DNA of 64,000 bases from Ichthyophis bannanicus (GCA_033557465.1 CM066048.1:18018305-18082304), one strand, 5' to 3'. Positions 51,896-62,587 are shown, numbered from the stretch's first letter. Numbers and translations are program-made. The notes: generated by a model not told the origin, from the letters alone.

Positions 51896-52315
51896 TGTTC
51901 CTTTGAAACCACTGCACTGCACCTTCCAACCCCATCTCTCACCCACCACAGTGCTGAATCTTGCTATATACTCATAGACTAGATCCCACAGTTAAAGAGC
52001 TAGCTTAGATAGTTTTATTTTTGAGTAGGCAGATTAGGGAGTTAAAGATTTAGGTCAAATTTAGGTTCTCTAGAGACATAATTCAACATAGTATATTTCA
52101 GGGGTCCTTGATTATTGATATCTTAATAAATCCTTGAGGTAGTTCTACAAAGGGGATGCACTATACTATTCACCCCAGATAAATAAACACATTTACAGTC
52201 TGAAGAAATAAGGTCAATTACTGCAGACCCTAATACTAGGGAGTAAACAAATATGCTACACACAGGGAAGCTGAACAAAGGTATTGGTTTTTAAATAACA
52301 AAGGCTAGCTTTATT
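51896..52315. other. Unassigned AT-rich sequence
   Basis: Lies between the LINE end and the left terminus of DIRS copy E. Nothing recognised. Confidence 0.55.
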
Positions 52316-52478
52316 TCTCCTGGAACAAGCAGGCAGGCAGTCCTCACATAAGGGTGATGTCACAACCGATGGAGCTCACGTGGTGAACACTCCTCAGCTT
52401 TCACAAAAAGCCTTTGGGAGTTAGACCATGCATGCACGGTCACCCTCCCACCTAAGGGTGCCATCTTACCTCGGTCGT
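52316..52478 (+). repeat. Left terminal inverted repeat of DIRS copy E
   Basis: Starts tctcctggaacaagcaggca and keeps the agggtgatgtcac, agctttcacaaaaagccttt and taagggtgccatcttacctc blocks of the family. Confidence 0.85.
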
Positions 52479-52650
52479 CTTTTTTTTCTGCAGAGCCCAT
52501 CAGACATTTTGTCTGCACCCTGGAAAAACTTTGCGGTTTTTGTTGTTATGTTTTCCTTCTTCTTTCATCTGCTCACATACCATCACCTTCTCGGTTCCTA
52601 ACACCACCACAGCCTCAATGTCATGTTTTTTTCAGGTACGTTTTCTTTTA

Positions 52651-52808
52651 TCTCCAGGAACAAGCAGGAATGAGTCTTCACATATGGGTACGTTGGTACT
52701 GACGGAGCCTGCACGGGAATGCTCCCCAGCATCCAATCAGAAAGCTTTTGGGAGTATCCCTCGCGCCTGCGCGGTGACTTCCCGCCTTTCCCACTGCCTC
52801 TTCTCAGT
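52651..52808 (+). repeat. Left terminal inverted repeat of DIRS copy F
   Basis: From tctccaggaacaagcaggaa to the actgcctcttctcag block; inverse of 57655-57803, sharing the agaaagcttttgggag and gcgcctgcgcggtgacttcc blocks. Confidence 0.9.
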
Positions 52809-53022
52809 TTTCGTTTTTCCACGGAGCCAACAGGACATCCTCCTGTCACCACAGAAACTTTTTACTTTAAAATCCTTATTTTCTTGTTTTCTTGTGGTCG
52901 CGGCTGTCTTTCCCGCCGATACCGGTACCGCCGGTGCTTTATTCTTTTCCTTTTCAAACTTAGAGAAATATTTCTCCTCAGTTTTTTGTTTTAACTTTTT
53001 GGGCCTACCAGGCCTTTCCAAA

Positions 53023-55293
53023 ATGGAGCCTTCTTCCCCTAAGAAGTGCCTTCACTGTGGAAACTCAGTTTTCTTTTTAGACTCCAATGCTTGGTGTCTA
53101 ACCTGTTTGGGTCCTGACCTTTTTTCCCCTGATACTTCAGGCTATATGGTTGGGAGAAGACCTTCCCTTTTTCGAGTTTCCCTCGATACCGTTTTTCCTC
53201 CTAAGGTGAGGACACCGGTTTATTCTTCTCTCCAGGATCAGGTAACCCACAAACAGTCTGTTAAGACTAGCCAATTCTTGAAGGGTAAGTCTCATGCACA
53301 GCATGATGACGGCTCCGGCCTTGCCCTCAAGATCCCATTGGCAATAAAACCCTGGCGGCAGTCTTCGGGCTCCAAAGCATTCAGGGGGTTTCAGGTTGTT
53401 CCTGGGGCTCACCCCTCACAGAACATACCTGAGCCGTGCCAGGGGGTGGTATCCGCTTCGAGCGGTACCGATAACCCGGCACCGGCATCGGTGTCGAGTG
53501 CTGCACTCTTCACCAGGGATCGTCATCTGGTGTCCTCGGTACCTTCGGGGCCGATCGATACGACCCAGATTGGCTTTCCTGTATCCCAGCCATGCTCGGG
53601 GTTGGTACCGGCTTCGAGCGGTACCGATACCCCGGTATCGGCATCGGTATCGAGTGTTCCACTCTTTACCTGGGATCGTCATCTGGAATCCTCGGTACCT
53701 TCGGGGCCGATCGATACGACCCAGATTGACTTTCCTATACCTTCACCGTGCTCGGGGTTGGTACTGACTTCGAGCGGTACTGATACCCCGACATCGGTGC
53801 CGGTGTCAAGTGTTCCTCTCTTCGCCGGGCATCGTCTTCGAACGTCCTCGGTACCTTCGGTGCCATTCGATGAGATTCCAATTGACTTTCATGTATCGGC
53901 ATCGCTGATACCACCACCAACGTCGGTACCTTCTAGACATGCATCGATAGACTCGCTCGCTTCGATGCCGAGTCTAGAATCGATATCCAGTCTAGATGAC
54001 TTGGTACCGATGCGTTTCGGAACCGATCCATATCGTTTCTGGCTACGCAGTACCGAGGATATTCACCAAGGCTCTCTAGTTACCTCGGTACCGCTTCAGC
54101 AGCCCTCGATTACTGCTTCGATGACATTATCTCCGATACCGGTACCGGTGTCGGGCTCGATTCCTGCAGTTCCATCGGTGCCATCGATCCTTTCTATGCC
54201 TAGTTTGGAATCGATACCAGGCACTGACGATGCAGTACTAACTGCCTCAAATCAGAACTGTCAGTATCACAGTCCATCGAGCAGGATTCTTTTTCTGCAC
54301 CAGTCCAGTATATCTTCTGGTGCTCAAGCTGCTCCTTCAACCTCAGCTTGCCCAGGATTAGTTCCTATTGGAAATCCTTCTTTTCAGAAGTTTCTCCTTG
54401 ACATGGCAGCTTTTCTTGCAATTCCTATTCCTGGTTTTTCTCTTGACCAAGATCCTGCAGAAAAGGAAAACATAATGCTTCCTTTACATCATTCTTTACA
54501 GGATCTTCTTCTGAGGATATGGGAATCACCCTTAAAGGTTCCTTTGCCTTCTACAGCCATTGACGTTCTGTATCAGGTACCTCCCTCTCCGGGGTTCCAG
54601 AAAAACCAACTTCCACATCATTCCATTGTAGTGGAATCAGCAATGAGGAAGGTAAGAAGCAAGAAGAAGCATTCTTCTTATCCGCCAGGTCGTGCATCTA
54701 AAGCACTTGATGCCTTTGGACGTCAAACCTTTCAAACTTCTATGCTGGCTTCAAGAATTATTTCATATATTTTTTATATGAGTCTGACGCTTCAGGAGGT
54801 CACAGAGAAATTATCTCTTTTGTCTCCTTTTTTGTCAGAACCTAAGGCCTCTGACTATTCCTTGCTTCTCAATCATAGCAGGAATATCTCTTGGTTCCTT
54901 TCTCATGCTTCTCTAGACTCTTTTGAGTCTGTTAGCAGATCCTCTGCTATTGCCATTGGAGCACGTCGTACAGCCTGGCTGCAGGCTTCAGACTTGAGCA
55001 GATGGGCACAACATACACTGGGTAATTCTCCTTGTACTGGAGAAAATCTCTTCAATAAAGAGGCTTTACGTCAGGTTGCTCATTGCTCCACTGACTTTCC
55101 TAGTTCTGGAAACTGTCCTAAGCCTTCTTTTTCTCCAGGGCGTAGGAAATGTCCTACCAAACCTTCTTTCCCTAGGAAAAGAAAGTTTCATCCTTCTTCT
55201 GCCCATCCTCCAGATGTACCCAAGCAAGGGACATCTCATCCTCGTCTGAAGTCTCCAGACTCTAACCAGGCTAATCATAGCCAGCAACCATAG
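53023..55293 (+). CDS. Gag-like protein of DIRS copy F, intact frame
   Basis: The start is chosen at 53023 (MEPSSPKKCLHCG) because it aligns with the Gag start of copies C, D and E; the frame is open further upstream but that is terminal-repeat and leader sequence. It has 756 codons. The N-terminus keeps a shortened CLHC...CLTC motif. Residues 138-293 are three 52-residue repeats (53434-53901). A Ser/Pro/Thr-rich middle follows. The C-terminal third holds the conserved core: 'LLLRIWESPLKVPLPSTAID', SPGFQKNQLPHHSIVVESAM, 'SAIAIGARRTAWLQASDLSR', 'CTGENLFNKE', then a basic Pro/Lys-rich tail. No homologue of RT follows. It is the only complete Gag frame in the window. Confidence 0.9.
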   Translation: MEPSSPKKCLHCGNSVFFLDSNAWCLTCLGPDLFSPDTSGYMVGRRPSLFRVSLDTVFPPKVRTPVYSSLQDQVTHKQSVKTSQFLKGKSHAQHDDGSGLALKIPLAIKPWRQSSGSKAFRGFQVVPGAHPSQNIPEPCQGVVSASSGTDNPAPASVSSAALFTRDRHLVSSVPSGPIDTTQIGFPVSQPCSGLVPASSGTDTPVSASVSSVPLFTWDRHLESSVPSGPIDTTQIDFPIPSPCSGLVLTSSGTDTPTSVPVSSVPLFAGHRLRTSSVPSVPFDEIPIDFHVSASLIPPPTSVPSRHASIDSLASMPSLESISSLDDLVPMRFGTDPYRFWLRSTEDIHQGSLVTSVPLQQPSITASMTLSPIPVPVSGSIPAVPSVPSILSMPSLESIPGTDDAVLTASNQNCQYHSPSSRILFLHQSSISSGAQAAPSTSACPGLVPIGNPSFQKFLLDMAAFLAIPIPGFSLDQDPAEKENIMLPLHHSLQDLLLRIWESPLKVPLPSTAIDVLYQVPPSPGFQKNQLPHHSIVVESAMRKVRSKKKHSSYPPGRASKALDAFGRQTFQTSMLASRIISYIFYMSLTLQEVTEKLSLLSPFLSEPKASDYSLLLNHSRNISWFLSHASLDSFESVSRSSAIAIGARRTAWLQASDLSRWAQHTLGNSPCTGENLFNKEALRQVAHCSTDFPSSGNCPKPSFSPGRRKCPTKPSFPRKRKFHPSSAHPPDVPKQGTSHPRLKSPDSNQANHSQQP
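53434..53901 (+). repeat. Three tandem 156-bp repeats in gag of copy F
   Basis: Units start at 53434, 53590 and 53746 and each encodes 52 residues beginning Pro-Cys and containing SSGTD and VSSxxLF. Units 1 and 2 are most alike; unit 3 diverges in its second half. The unit length is a multiple of three, so copy number can change without breaking the frame. Confidence 0.92.
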
Positions 55294-56629
55294 GTTCCTG
55301 TATGTTGCAATCTACAGTTAACTTCTTCTTACCAGAAGTTATTCTTCAAACCCTACACTGTTTTTTCTTTTCAGTATGCTAAGCTGTTGGGATATTTTTG
55401 TCCATGGGTTACAGAATTCTCCCTTTCTTTTTATTATAAAGGGAGCTTACAATTATCCCATGATAGTTTCTGTCCCTACGGGGACATTTTTTCCTTCAGC
55501 TGACTTACCATATGGTACGTCACCTTCCAAGCCCCTCTCTTCCAGGGTTTCCCCTGCTCGAGTTGGTACCATACTGAAACACTTCTCTTTCTTTCCAGTG
55601 TAGACTTTTGCTATCCTTCAATGCATGCTCTGAACACCTCTTCAGACAGGGACGGGAATATCTCCGCTCCCGCTGTCTGTTTTTCTCCCTGTTTTTATAC
55701 AGGGGGATCCCCTCTGCTCTTTTGTTCAGTTGCTGTACAAGCAGAAGTTCCAGTGCTTACTTTAAGTTCTTGCAAGTTACTTTCAACTATCTTGCATGAT
55801 ACTACTCACTGCAGGTTATCTTCTTCTTGCCATATCCTTACCTAGGATGTGGCACCACATCTGACAATGCTCTCTGCAATCTTCAGAGAAGCTTTCTACT
55901 ATGGGCCTTTGCTGTAGAGCATTGAACTTTGTCTCTGAGGGTTTTCCATATAATAGGAAAAGCTTATATAGTCATTCCATGGCTATATAAGTTCTTTATA
56001 CCCTCTTGTCTCCTATTGTGATACAGAAGATAAGCTTTTTCTGCGTGAATGTCCAAGGAGTTCCCAATCTGGCAGGAATCTACCCCTTTTTTCCTTACAG
56101 CTTGGCATTATCTTTTCTACTCCACTTGGACAACGCATACTCTTTTGCTGTACATGATACCCCTGAGTCCCTTGGCTGGGTCATCCAGGTGTCGTAGTCT
56201 ATGCGTTTTCTTGTCCTTTGGACATGTCAGAGTCCTCAAGTACTCCTGACATGCTCTTACCAGACTGCTATTATCCTCTGTTTTTCACGCAACCATACTG
56301 GTTATCCACTGAAATATATTCCTGCACCACGGAAATAGATTCTCTATATATCTTCAGGTGGTTTTCACCCCCTTATTATTATATGAATCTTTTCCCATCA
56401 CATTCCCCATGTGAATGTTTTTGTGGGGCTCAGTTGCAGACATGTATCCTCAAACTTATATTCATGTCTGTATATGTCCTATACATACATATTTTTGTAA
56501 TCTGTATGGGCATAAGCCATGCCCATCTATATCTGTATATCTATACCTCTATATCTATATATATATATATATATATATCACACATATCTGAACATATATG
56601 CACATATATATAGACATGTATGTATCTCC

Positions 56630-56660
<31 letters not shown>

Positions 56661-57483
56661 CTTTGGGAGATGTCCATAGGACACTAGGTATTACCTACTA
56701 TCTCCCTAACTGTCTAGCTTTTACCTTCTTAAGGGGTCCAGACAGTCAACTTGCCTATTCTCATACGGCTCAGTAACTGGGAGCGGTTATACACACAATT
56801 ACTGCTGTGACGTCAACAGCTTCTATTTTTGTTATAGATCTCCCTATCCATGAAGTATCAACCTTCATTGTCTTCCTATCTCTTACCAGCTAGGAATGAC
56901 AGTGTACATCTTCAGTATTTCTGAGTACACTTCTGTTCTCCTTGGGAATAGGGGCTTTTTTCCATACCCCCTCTTCCCTTCCGGACTGGGCTACTTCTCC
57001 AGATCGGTCAGTCTTCTTCTTTTAGTCCTCAATGTTAATAACTCTGTACCTAAAAGAGTTTTCAGCTTTTTCCCATAAAGCTTTCCATTGAAGACCTGCC
57101 GTTCTTCTCCTGCCCCAGTTGACACCTGGGTCACCTGCCATTCCAGGTTTGGAACTTCATCCTCACTGCTGTGAAGTTACCTTGAAGATTCCGCTACTGC
57201 ATCTACAGTACACTCCATCACAGTTCTACTTCCTACAATCCAGTAGGTAAGCTCTATATTGTACTAGTTCATTAAATATTTTAATGATACTTGACATACA
57301 TTCTAAAGACTCCTCTCCCCTGTAGTCTTTAAATTTGCTGTTCTTTGCAGCTCTTCTCTATTCAACTCCTACCCCCCATCCCTCAGGGGATGCCGGGGAT
57401 CCAGGTTTGGAAAATGCAGTCCTGTCCAGGAATACGCATTTTATAGGATCTCCCCTGGCACCCACAGCTAGGGAGTCCCCATA
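55294..57483 (+). other. Long non-coding part of DIRS copy F
   Basis: About 2.2 kb, T- and C-rich, where autonomous copies have RT, RNase H and recombinase. No frame here exceeds about 130 codons and none shows RT, RNase H or recombinase motifs. A TA-rich microsatellite lies at 56540-56657. Pyrimidine tracts followed by ag (for example near 55370) are common, but no splice site can be claimed. Confidence 0.75.
56540..56657. repeat. TA-rich microsatellite
   Basis: Runs of tatata with interspersed catatatatgcac-type units inside copy F; likely length-variable. Confidence 0.9.
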
Positions 57484-57583
57484 TGTGAAGACTCATTCCT
57501 GCTTGTTCCTGGAGATAGCACAGTTACTTACCTGTAACAGGTGATCTCTGGGAACAGCAGGAATTAGTCTTCACAACCCACCC
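57484..57583 (+). repeat. Internal complementary region of DIRS copy F
   Basis: Its first half is the exact inverse of the left end of F (atctccaggaacaagcagga and onward). The centre is tacctgtaacaggtga. The second half is the inverse of the right end (gtgaagactaattcctgctg). It therefore belongs to this element, not to its host copy E. Confidence 0.92.
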
Positions 57584-57654
57584 ACCTCCCCTAGGAGTTG
57601 TATCTATCTATCTCCTTTCCTCTTTCTCTCCTTCTGCCTCAGCTGTGAAACTCA

Positions 57655-57817
57655 ACTGAGGGGAGGCAGTGGGAAAGGCGGGAAGTCACCGCGCAGGCGC
57701 GAGGGATGCTCCCAAAAGCTTTCTGATTGGATGCTGGGGAGCATTCCCGTGCAGGCTCCGTCGGTACCGACGTACCCATATGTGAAGACTAATTCCTGCT
57801 GTTCTCAACTGTGCTTT
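57655..57817 (+). repeat. Right terminal repeat of DIRS copy F, extension shortened
   Basis: Inverse of the left repeat up to gaagactaattcctgctgttc, then only tcaactgtgcttt. The ICR predicts about 26 more bases (the cagagatcacctgttacagg part), so the terminus has an internal deletion. Confidence 0.85.
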
Positions 57818-57905
57818 CCTGTTCTTCAGTGCGAGGAATTTTTTTCTTATGCCTTCCCTAACCAGTACCTTAGAGTTTGATCTCGTGGGTACCATTTTAC
57901 CCGCT

Positions 57906-58936
57906 ATGTCCTCGGTTAGTGGATTTAAGCAGTGTGACCATTGTGGGCACACCTTGTACTGCACGGATCCCCATGATTGCTGCCTGTGGTGCCTTGGAGC
58001 GAATCACGATGCCTCTGTCTGTTCACTCTGCCTTCAGATGATGAGCAAGGGTTGCAGTAATTGTGAAAGGCAGTGGGAGATGCTGTTTGGCCACAAGACC
58101 TTCTCTTCACCCCTGGCTTTGAGCCCTGAATTGACACCCTTGGGGGGTCACTGCAGAGGCCTCAGTCTTGCCCAGCGGCTGTGACCACTCATAGCCCCGA
58201 GTTCATGGGGCATCGAATTGGGGATTGTCCACAGAGGGCTGTCCCCTGAAGGACTGGACCCCACCTGTGGCGGTGTTGAAGGATGATGCCAGAACAGAGG
58301 GTAAGACTCTTGGTCACTGGCATCGGAGTCCTCAGCGTGATACTGAGGGTGATGGCCAGGAGTGGCCTGTGAAGCTGCCCCAGTGGGAGGAGACTCCAGC
58401 GTCATTGGTCCTCCGAGGCCATTGGCATCAAGGAAACTCTCTCGATGGCATGGGGACCAATACCCTCTGTGCCTGTGCCAGTGGCTGTGGAGCCTTCTGG
58501 TCTTGAGATCAGGATGGTGGCCTTGGAATGCAGCCTTGCTGCCTTCTTGCCCAGCAGTGGGTCCTGATGCCCAGTTCCTTTGCGTCCTCTTGTCCAGCAA
58601 CTGGTCCCTTCACCATGAGGGTGTCACCCGGGGCGATCCAGTCAGTGCTGGAGCAGCATCAGCTTTGGGCCAATTCCTAGCAATGCTCACGATCCTGTTC
58701 AAGGTGTCATGTGTCTCTCACGAGTGCCTCCAGTTTGCAGCATCGAGGCCCCAGGATCCCGTTGACGCCTGCCAGGTTTTTGAGGTCTCTTCCAATTCTG
58801 ACTCGGAGTGGGAGACTGATGACAAGTCCTTGGACACTCGGCAACACCAGATGTCCCCTTGGACCCCATCTCCTCCGTAAGAGTGCCAACGGTCCTCGCC
58901 CGAGGACCTCTCCTTCCTTGACTTCATACGGGATAT
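57906..58936 (+). pseudogene. DIRS gag, N-terminal part (copy E)
   Basis: ATG at 57906 with the Cys/His-rich start (CDHC, H-DCC-LWC, N-H, CSLC in the first 50 codons), matching copies C and D in spacing. An open run to about 58184 is followed by frameshifts. Acidic text near 58780-58880 precedes 'LSFLDFIRDI', where an insertion interrupts. Copy E gag resumes at 59855. Confidence 0.85.
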
Positions 58937-59854
58937 TAACAATAAATCTACCTGCTCCACTCTTTCACCTTAAGAGGTGTAAATGCTTCTTTCTTGCAAC
59001 TGGGCCTCAGACTAATATGGAGCTAATTTATCGGGTTTTGAAGAGCCCTTCAGACCCGAAGCTCACTTTTGCATCATGTTTCTTTTTAACTCTGTTTACT
59101 ATAATTACTAATTGGATAATGTAGGGGCTTCTCACAATGGAGCTTTCATGAACCGTCCCATTCAGTGTAATGGCATGAAAGAAAGGAAATACGTCATCAC
59201 TCACATCACCAGCTGTCTGTCATTAGATTCACATTCATGATAGCTAGAAATACGCCTCTTAGTGTGCATGCGCGGCGTCTTTAGCAGCACAGTTCCCAAA
59301 GCGCACGGAGGACAGAGTTGAGTCTTAGAACGAGGTGAATGAGACTTGCTGATTATGTTTTATTCTTACTTCTATGTGATCCATATGGCATCGATAAAGA
59401 TAACATGAGGTGTGGAACTTACAAGCATTTTGCTATTTTATTTTTAGAAAGACCAGCATAGTGCAAACCAATAACCCCTTGAAAAAACCTTTAAAGTGAA
59501 ACGCACAAGCGCAAAGGTTGGCGTTGGGGAAGTACAGCTCATTCAGATAAGTACCATTTTTTACAAAGTGAATGGTTTAAGTTGGAAAACTTCTATCGTG
59601 GTATTCAATCTGTCTAGAGCTTAGCACTATAGCACTATCATTTACCATCAGCAACGTATGGGCCGTTGATGCAAAAGTGAGCTTCGGGTCTGAAGGGCTC
59701 TTCAAAACCCGATAAATTAGCTCCATATTAGTCTGAGGCCCAGTTGCAAGAAAGAAACATTTACACCTCTTATGGTGAAAGAGTGGAGCAGGTAGATTTA
59801 TTGTTACTTTCCAGTACTTGATGCTCCGGAAGGTGATCATAATATAATTCTTGT
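58937..59854. mobile_element. 918-bp element with 139-bp inverted repeats, possibly Penelope-related
   Basis: Bracketed by 14-bp duplications ttcatacgggatat (58923-58936) and ttcatatgggatat (59855-59868), one mismatch. Inverted repeats of about 139 bp lie at 58938-59076 and 59667-59805. The middle has a catgcgcggcgtc block and acagagttgag like those in the PLE1 3' region, and a gtgaaacgcac block near 59498. No long frame. Possibly a solo Penelope-type terminal structure; the family is uncertain. Confidence 0.65.
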
Positions 59855-60805
59855 TTCATATGGGATATGGCAAAGGGCCTTCACCACAGAGTCTGAGGAG
59901 GAGCCTCGAGCAGAGGACCTCAAGATCCAGCAGTATGAGGCCCCTCCCAAGGAGGTGCTCATGGTGCCTGTTCCCCTCCCCATTCTGGAACCTTTCTTGT
60001 TCAGGATGTGGGAATCGCCTATTATGGTTCCAATTGTGAGCAAGTGTCTCGATTCCATGTATCAAGTCTGCAAGAGCCCTGGATTCTAAAAGACAGTTGC
60101 CACACAATTCCATGGTGGTGGAGTCAGCCATGTGCAGGATCAAGAGCCCGAAGACACACTCCTCGGTACCCCCTGACAAGGAGACTCACACCATGGATGG
60201 CTTCGGTAAAAAGTGTTACCAGGGCTTGATGCTCATAGCCCATATTCAGGCTTACCAGTGATACATGGGCATGTACCTGAGGGACCTGCCAAAGAAGCTT
60301 GCGGGTTCTCAGCTGGATTGTCCAAGGAATCTCTTCAGTGATTCCGTATACTGATATCGACTGTCAAGGAATGCTCCAAATATGTCACTCGAGCGGCCTA
60401 TGATGGTTCCAAGACCGTGGCTAGAGTAACTGCAGTGGGCATTAGTGCCCACTGCCTGGTATGACTATAGTCCTCAGACCTCGAGCAATGGGTTCAGGAC
60501 AAATTGGTCAGTGTCTCGTGCTAAGGGGAGAACCTCTTCGGCAAGCCCAAGACGGATAAGGCCGCATAGCTGGAATAAGAACCATGCTCTCCTGGAAGAC
60601 CGCCGACCCCTCCCAACAGAAGGCTTTGGGGGAAAAGTCCTACCTGAAGAAGAGGAAGGCTTTTGGACCTTACCCCCAGTATCCAGCCTACCTGGTTCCC
60701 TAGCAAGGTCAGCAGACCAAGGGCAAGGAGCACGGCTCTCGTAAGCCTAAGGCCCCCAAACTCCAGCCTGCACTGCAGCCGCAACCTGGATGGGGCTTTT
60801 GACTC
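59855..60805 (+). pseudogene. DIRS gag, C-terminal part (copy E)
   Basis: Resumes within 'FIRDMAK' and continues through 'TESEEEPRAEDLKIQQYEA', the 'MWESP' block near 60005, SPGF-like text near 60075, AAYDG near 60395, and the Lys/Pro-rich tail near 60600-60800. Stops and frameshifts throughout. Confidence 0.83.
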
Positions 60806-61825
60806 CTTGAGCATGGCCTCTCTTCCCCTGCAGGGTCATGGGTCACAGGCTACAACATACAGGGAGGCATCTGACATTCTTTGCCAACCGGTGGACCACC
60901 ATAACCACTGACACCTGGGACCTCCAGGTGGTGAAGGAAGGTTATTTTCTGCACTTTGAGTAGACACCCTCTCTGTTCTTCCCCAGAGAACTTCTGATGA
61001 TGACTCTTCACCGAAACCACCTGCAGGTCTCCTCACAGCCCAAGCGGTGGAACCTGTCCTGCCATCTCTCGGGGCGAGAGGTTCTACTCCCACTACTTCC
61101 TGGTTCCCAAAAAGACGGGCAGCTTTTGGCCTATCCTGGATCTGTGGGATCTCAACCAGTTCTTTGTGAAGGAGACGTTCAAGATGCTCTCCCTTGGAAA
61201 GTTGCTGCCTTACCTCCAGCAGGAAAAATGGCTATGCTCCTTGCATCTCAAAGATGCTTATACCCGCGTCCTGATCCATACTTGCCACCGGCAGTACCTA
61301 TGGTTTGCCATTGGAGGCCAGGATCCTACCCTTTGGACTGGCTTCTGCCCTGAATGTGTTCACAAAATGCCTGGCAGTTTATCTTCCCCTATCTGGATGA
61401 CTGGCTCATAAAGGGCAGCTCCGCTGATGAACGGCATGGCGCACCATTCTCATTCTAGAGCACTTGGGTTTCATCATCAACTTCCCCGTCTCATCCACAG
61501 CCAACGCAGCATCTGGAGTTCATAGGGGCCCTTCTGGACACTATCCAGGCCAGGACCTTCCTCTCTCTGGACAGGGCTCTGCGCCTATCTGCCCTCGCCA
61601 TGGAGGTGCAAGTTCGCTCGACTGCCTCAGCCTACCTACTACTGCGCCTCCTGGGACACATGGCCTCGACAGAGCATGTCACACCCGACACTTGCCTCCG
61701 CATGTGTCAGGCCCAGTGGACTCTCTGCACTCAATGTACTCAGGTGATGAGGCGCCTGGAGGACAGGATCTGCGTGATCATGCCTTTCTGAGTCTGTCTG
61801 GTGGCAGCAGCTGCTGCACCTCATG
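60806..61825 (+). pseudogene. DIRS reverse transcriptase remnant (copy E)
   Basis: The RT entry block is near 61040-61110, 'FKMLSLGKLLPYLQQEKWLC' near 61178-61237, 'LKDAYTRVLIHTCHRQYLWF' near 61247-61305, and the catalytic loop near 61390-61410 (YLDDWLIKG-like, in a shifted frame). The RT C-terminus is readable near 61500-61790. RNase H is missing; the CR1 nest lies there. Confidence 0.83.
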
Positions 61826-62443
61826 GTGGGGTATCCTTCTATCCCCTTTACCATTTTGGAGGCTCTTCTCTGTACCTTTTCTAATTCTGCTGTATCTTTA
61901 GAGGTCTATAAATTAATGAATGGAGTGGAACGGGTAAACGTAGATCGATTGTTTACGTTATCAGAATATAGAAAGACTAGGGGACATGCAATGAAGCTAC
62001 AGGGTAACCTATTTAAGACTAATGAGAGAAAATATTTTTTCACTCAACGTGTAATCAAACTCTGGAATTTGTTACTGGAGGATGTAGTAAAAGCTGTTAG
62101 TGTAGCTGGGTTTAAAAAAGGTTTGGACAAGTTTCTGGAGGAAAGATCCATAAACCATTATTAAAGGGATATCACTGCTTGACCCAATACAAGCATTGTG
62201 GAACCTGTGTCTTTGGGAAAACTGCTAGGTACTTGTGGCCTGGATTGGCCACTGTTGGAAACAGGATACTGGGCTTGATGGACCTTGGTCTGATCCAGTA
62301 TGGCATATCTTATGTTCTTTTTTTAAGATATGGCGACTAGAATTGCACACAATATTCAAGATGCAGTCACACCATGGAATGCTACAGAGGCAGTATAATA
62401 TCCTTTGTTTTATTCTCCATTCCTTTCCTTATGATTCCTAGCA
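61826..62443. mobile_element. CR1 inserted inside a CR1 fragment in opposite orientation
   Basis: 61826-61893 is CR1 on the minus strand and 62318-62443 continues that same minus-strand CR1 without a gap in homology (compare 4440-4640). Between them 61894-62317 is the last 420 bp of a CR1 on the plus strand, with '[20 protein letters not shown]' and '[12 protein letters not shown]' and ending in the cttatgttc tail. The outer fragment lacks both of its natural ends. Confidence 0.88.
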
Positions 62444-62587
62444 TGGTTCCCCCTGCTTCTCCATCTTTCCCAAGCACCTCTGGTGCTCCAAAGTTACACT
62501 CCGGACTTGATCTCACAGGATGACGGAGCCATCCTGCATCTCAACCTCAAAGCCCATGCCCTGGCACAGATCCACTTGCCCAGGGAT
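62444..62587 (+). pseudogene. DIRS post-RNase H segment (copy E)
   Basis: Matches copy B near 13550-13690 (ggttccccctgctgctctgt-type) and copy D near 35215-35370. It is a short remnant between the CR1 nest and the L2 insertion. Confidence 0.7.

Larger units (their letters stand above)
52651..57817 (+). mobile_element. DIRS-like element copy F: gag-only, non-autonomous
   Basis: Complete by structure: left terminal repeat (52651-52808), a 756-codon open gag, about 2.2 kb without RT, RNase H or recombinase motifs, an ICR at 57484-57583, and a right terminal repeat (57655-57803) followed by a shortened extension. The termini resemble the main family but form their own subfamily (tgagtcttcac for cagtcctcac; tacgttggtactgacgg for tgacgtcggcgccgacgg). 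It is inserted in the leader of copy E. It would need RT and recombinase from other elements to move. Confidence 0.88.

Noticed and set aside
52531..53022. Upstream extension of the gag frame of copy F
   Set aside because: The frame is open from 52531, but this would start in copy E leader and run through the terminal repeat of F. The ATG at 53023 aligns with the Gag start of other copies.
53434..53901. Interpretation of the 156-bp repeats as a satellite array
   Set aside because: Only three units, in frame within an open gag, with coding-type divergence.
55360..55380. Splice acceptor after gag of copy F
   Set aside because: A pyrimidine tract followed by ag is present, but the whole region is pyrimidine-rich, so such sites occur often by chance, and there is no coding exon downstream.
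56049..56776. Small open frames over the TA-rich region of copy F
   Set aside because: They are Tyr/Ile-rich translations of a microsatellite with no conserved features.
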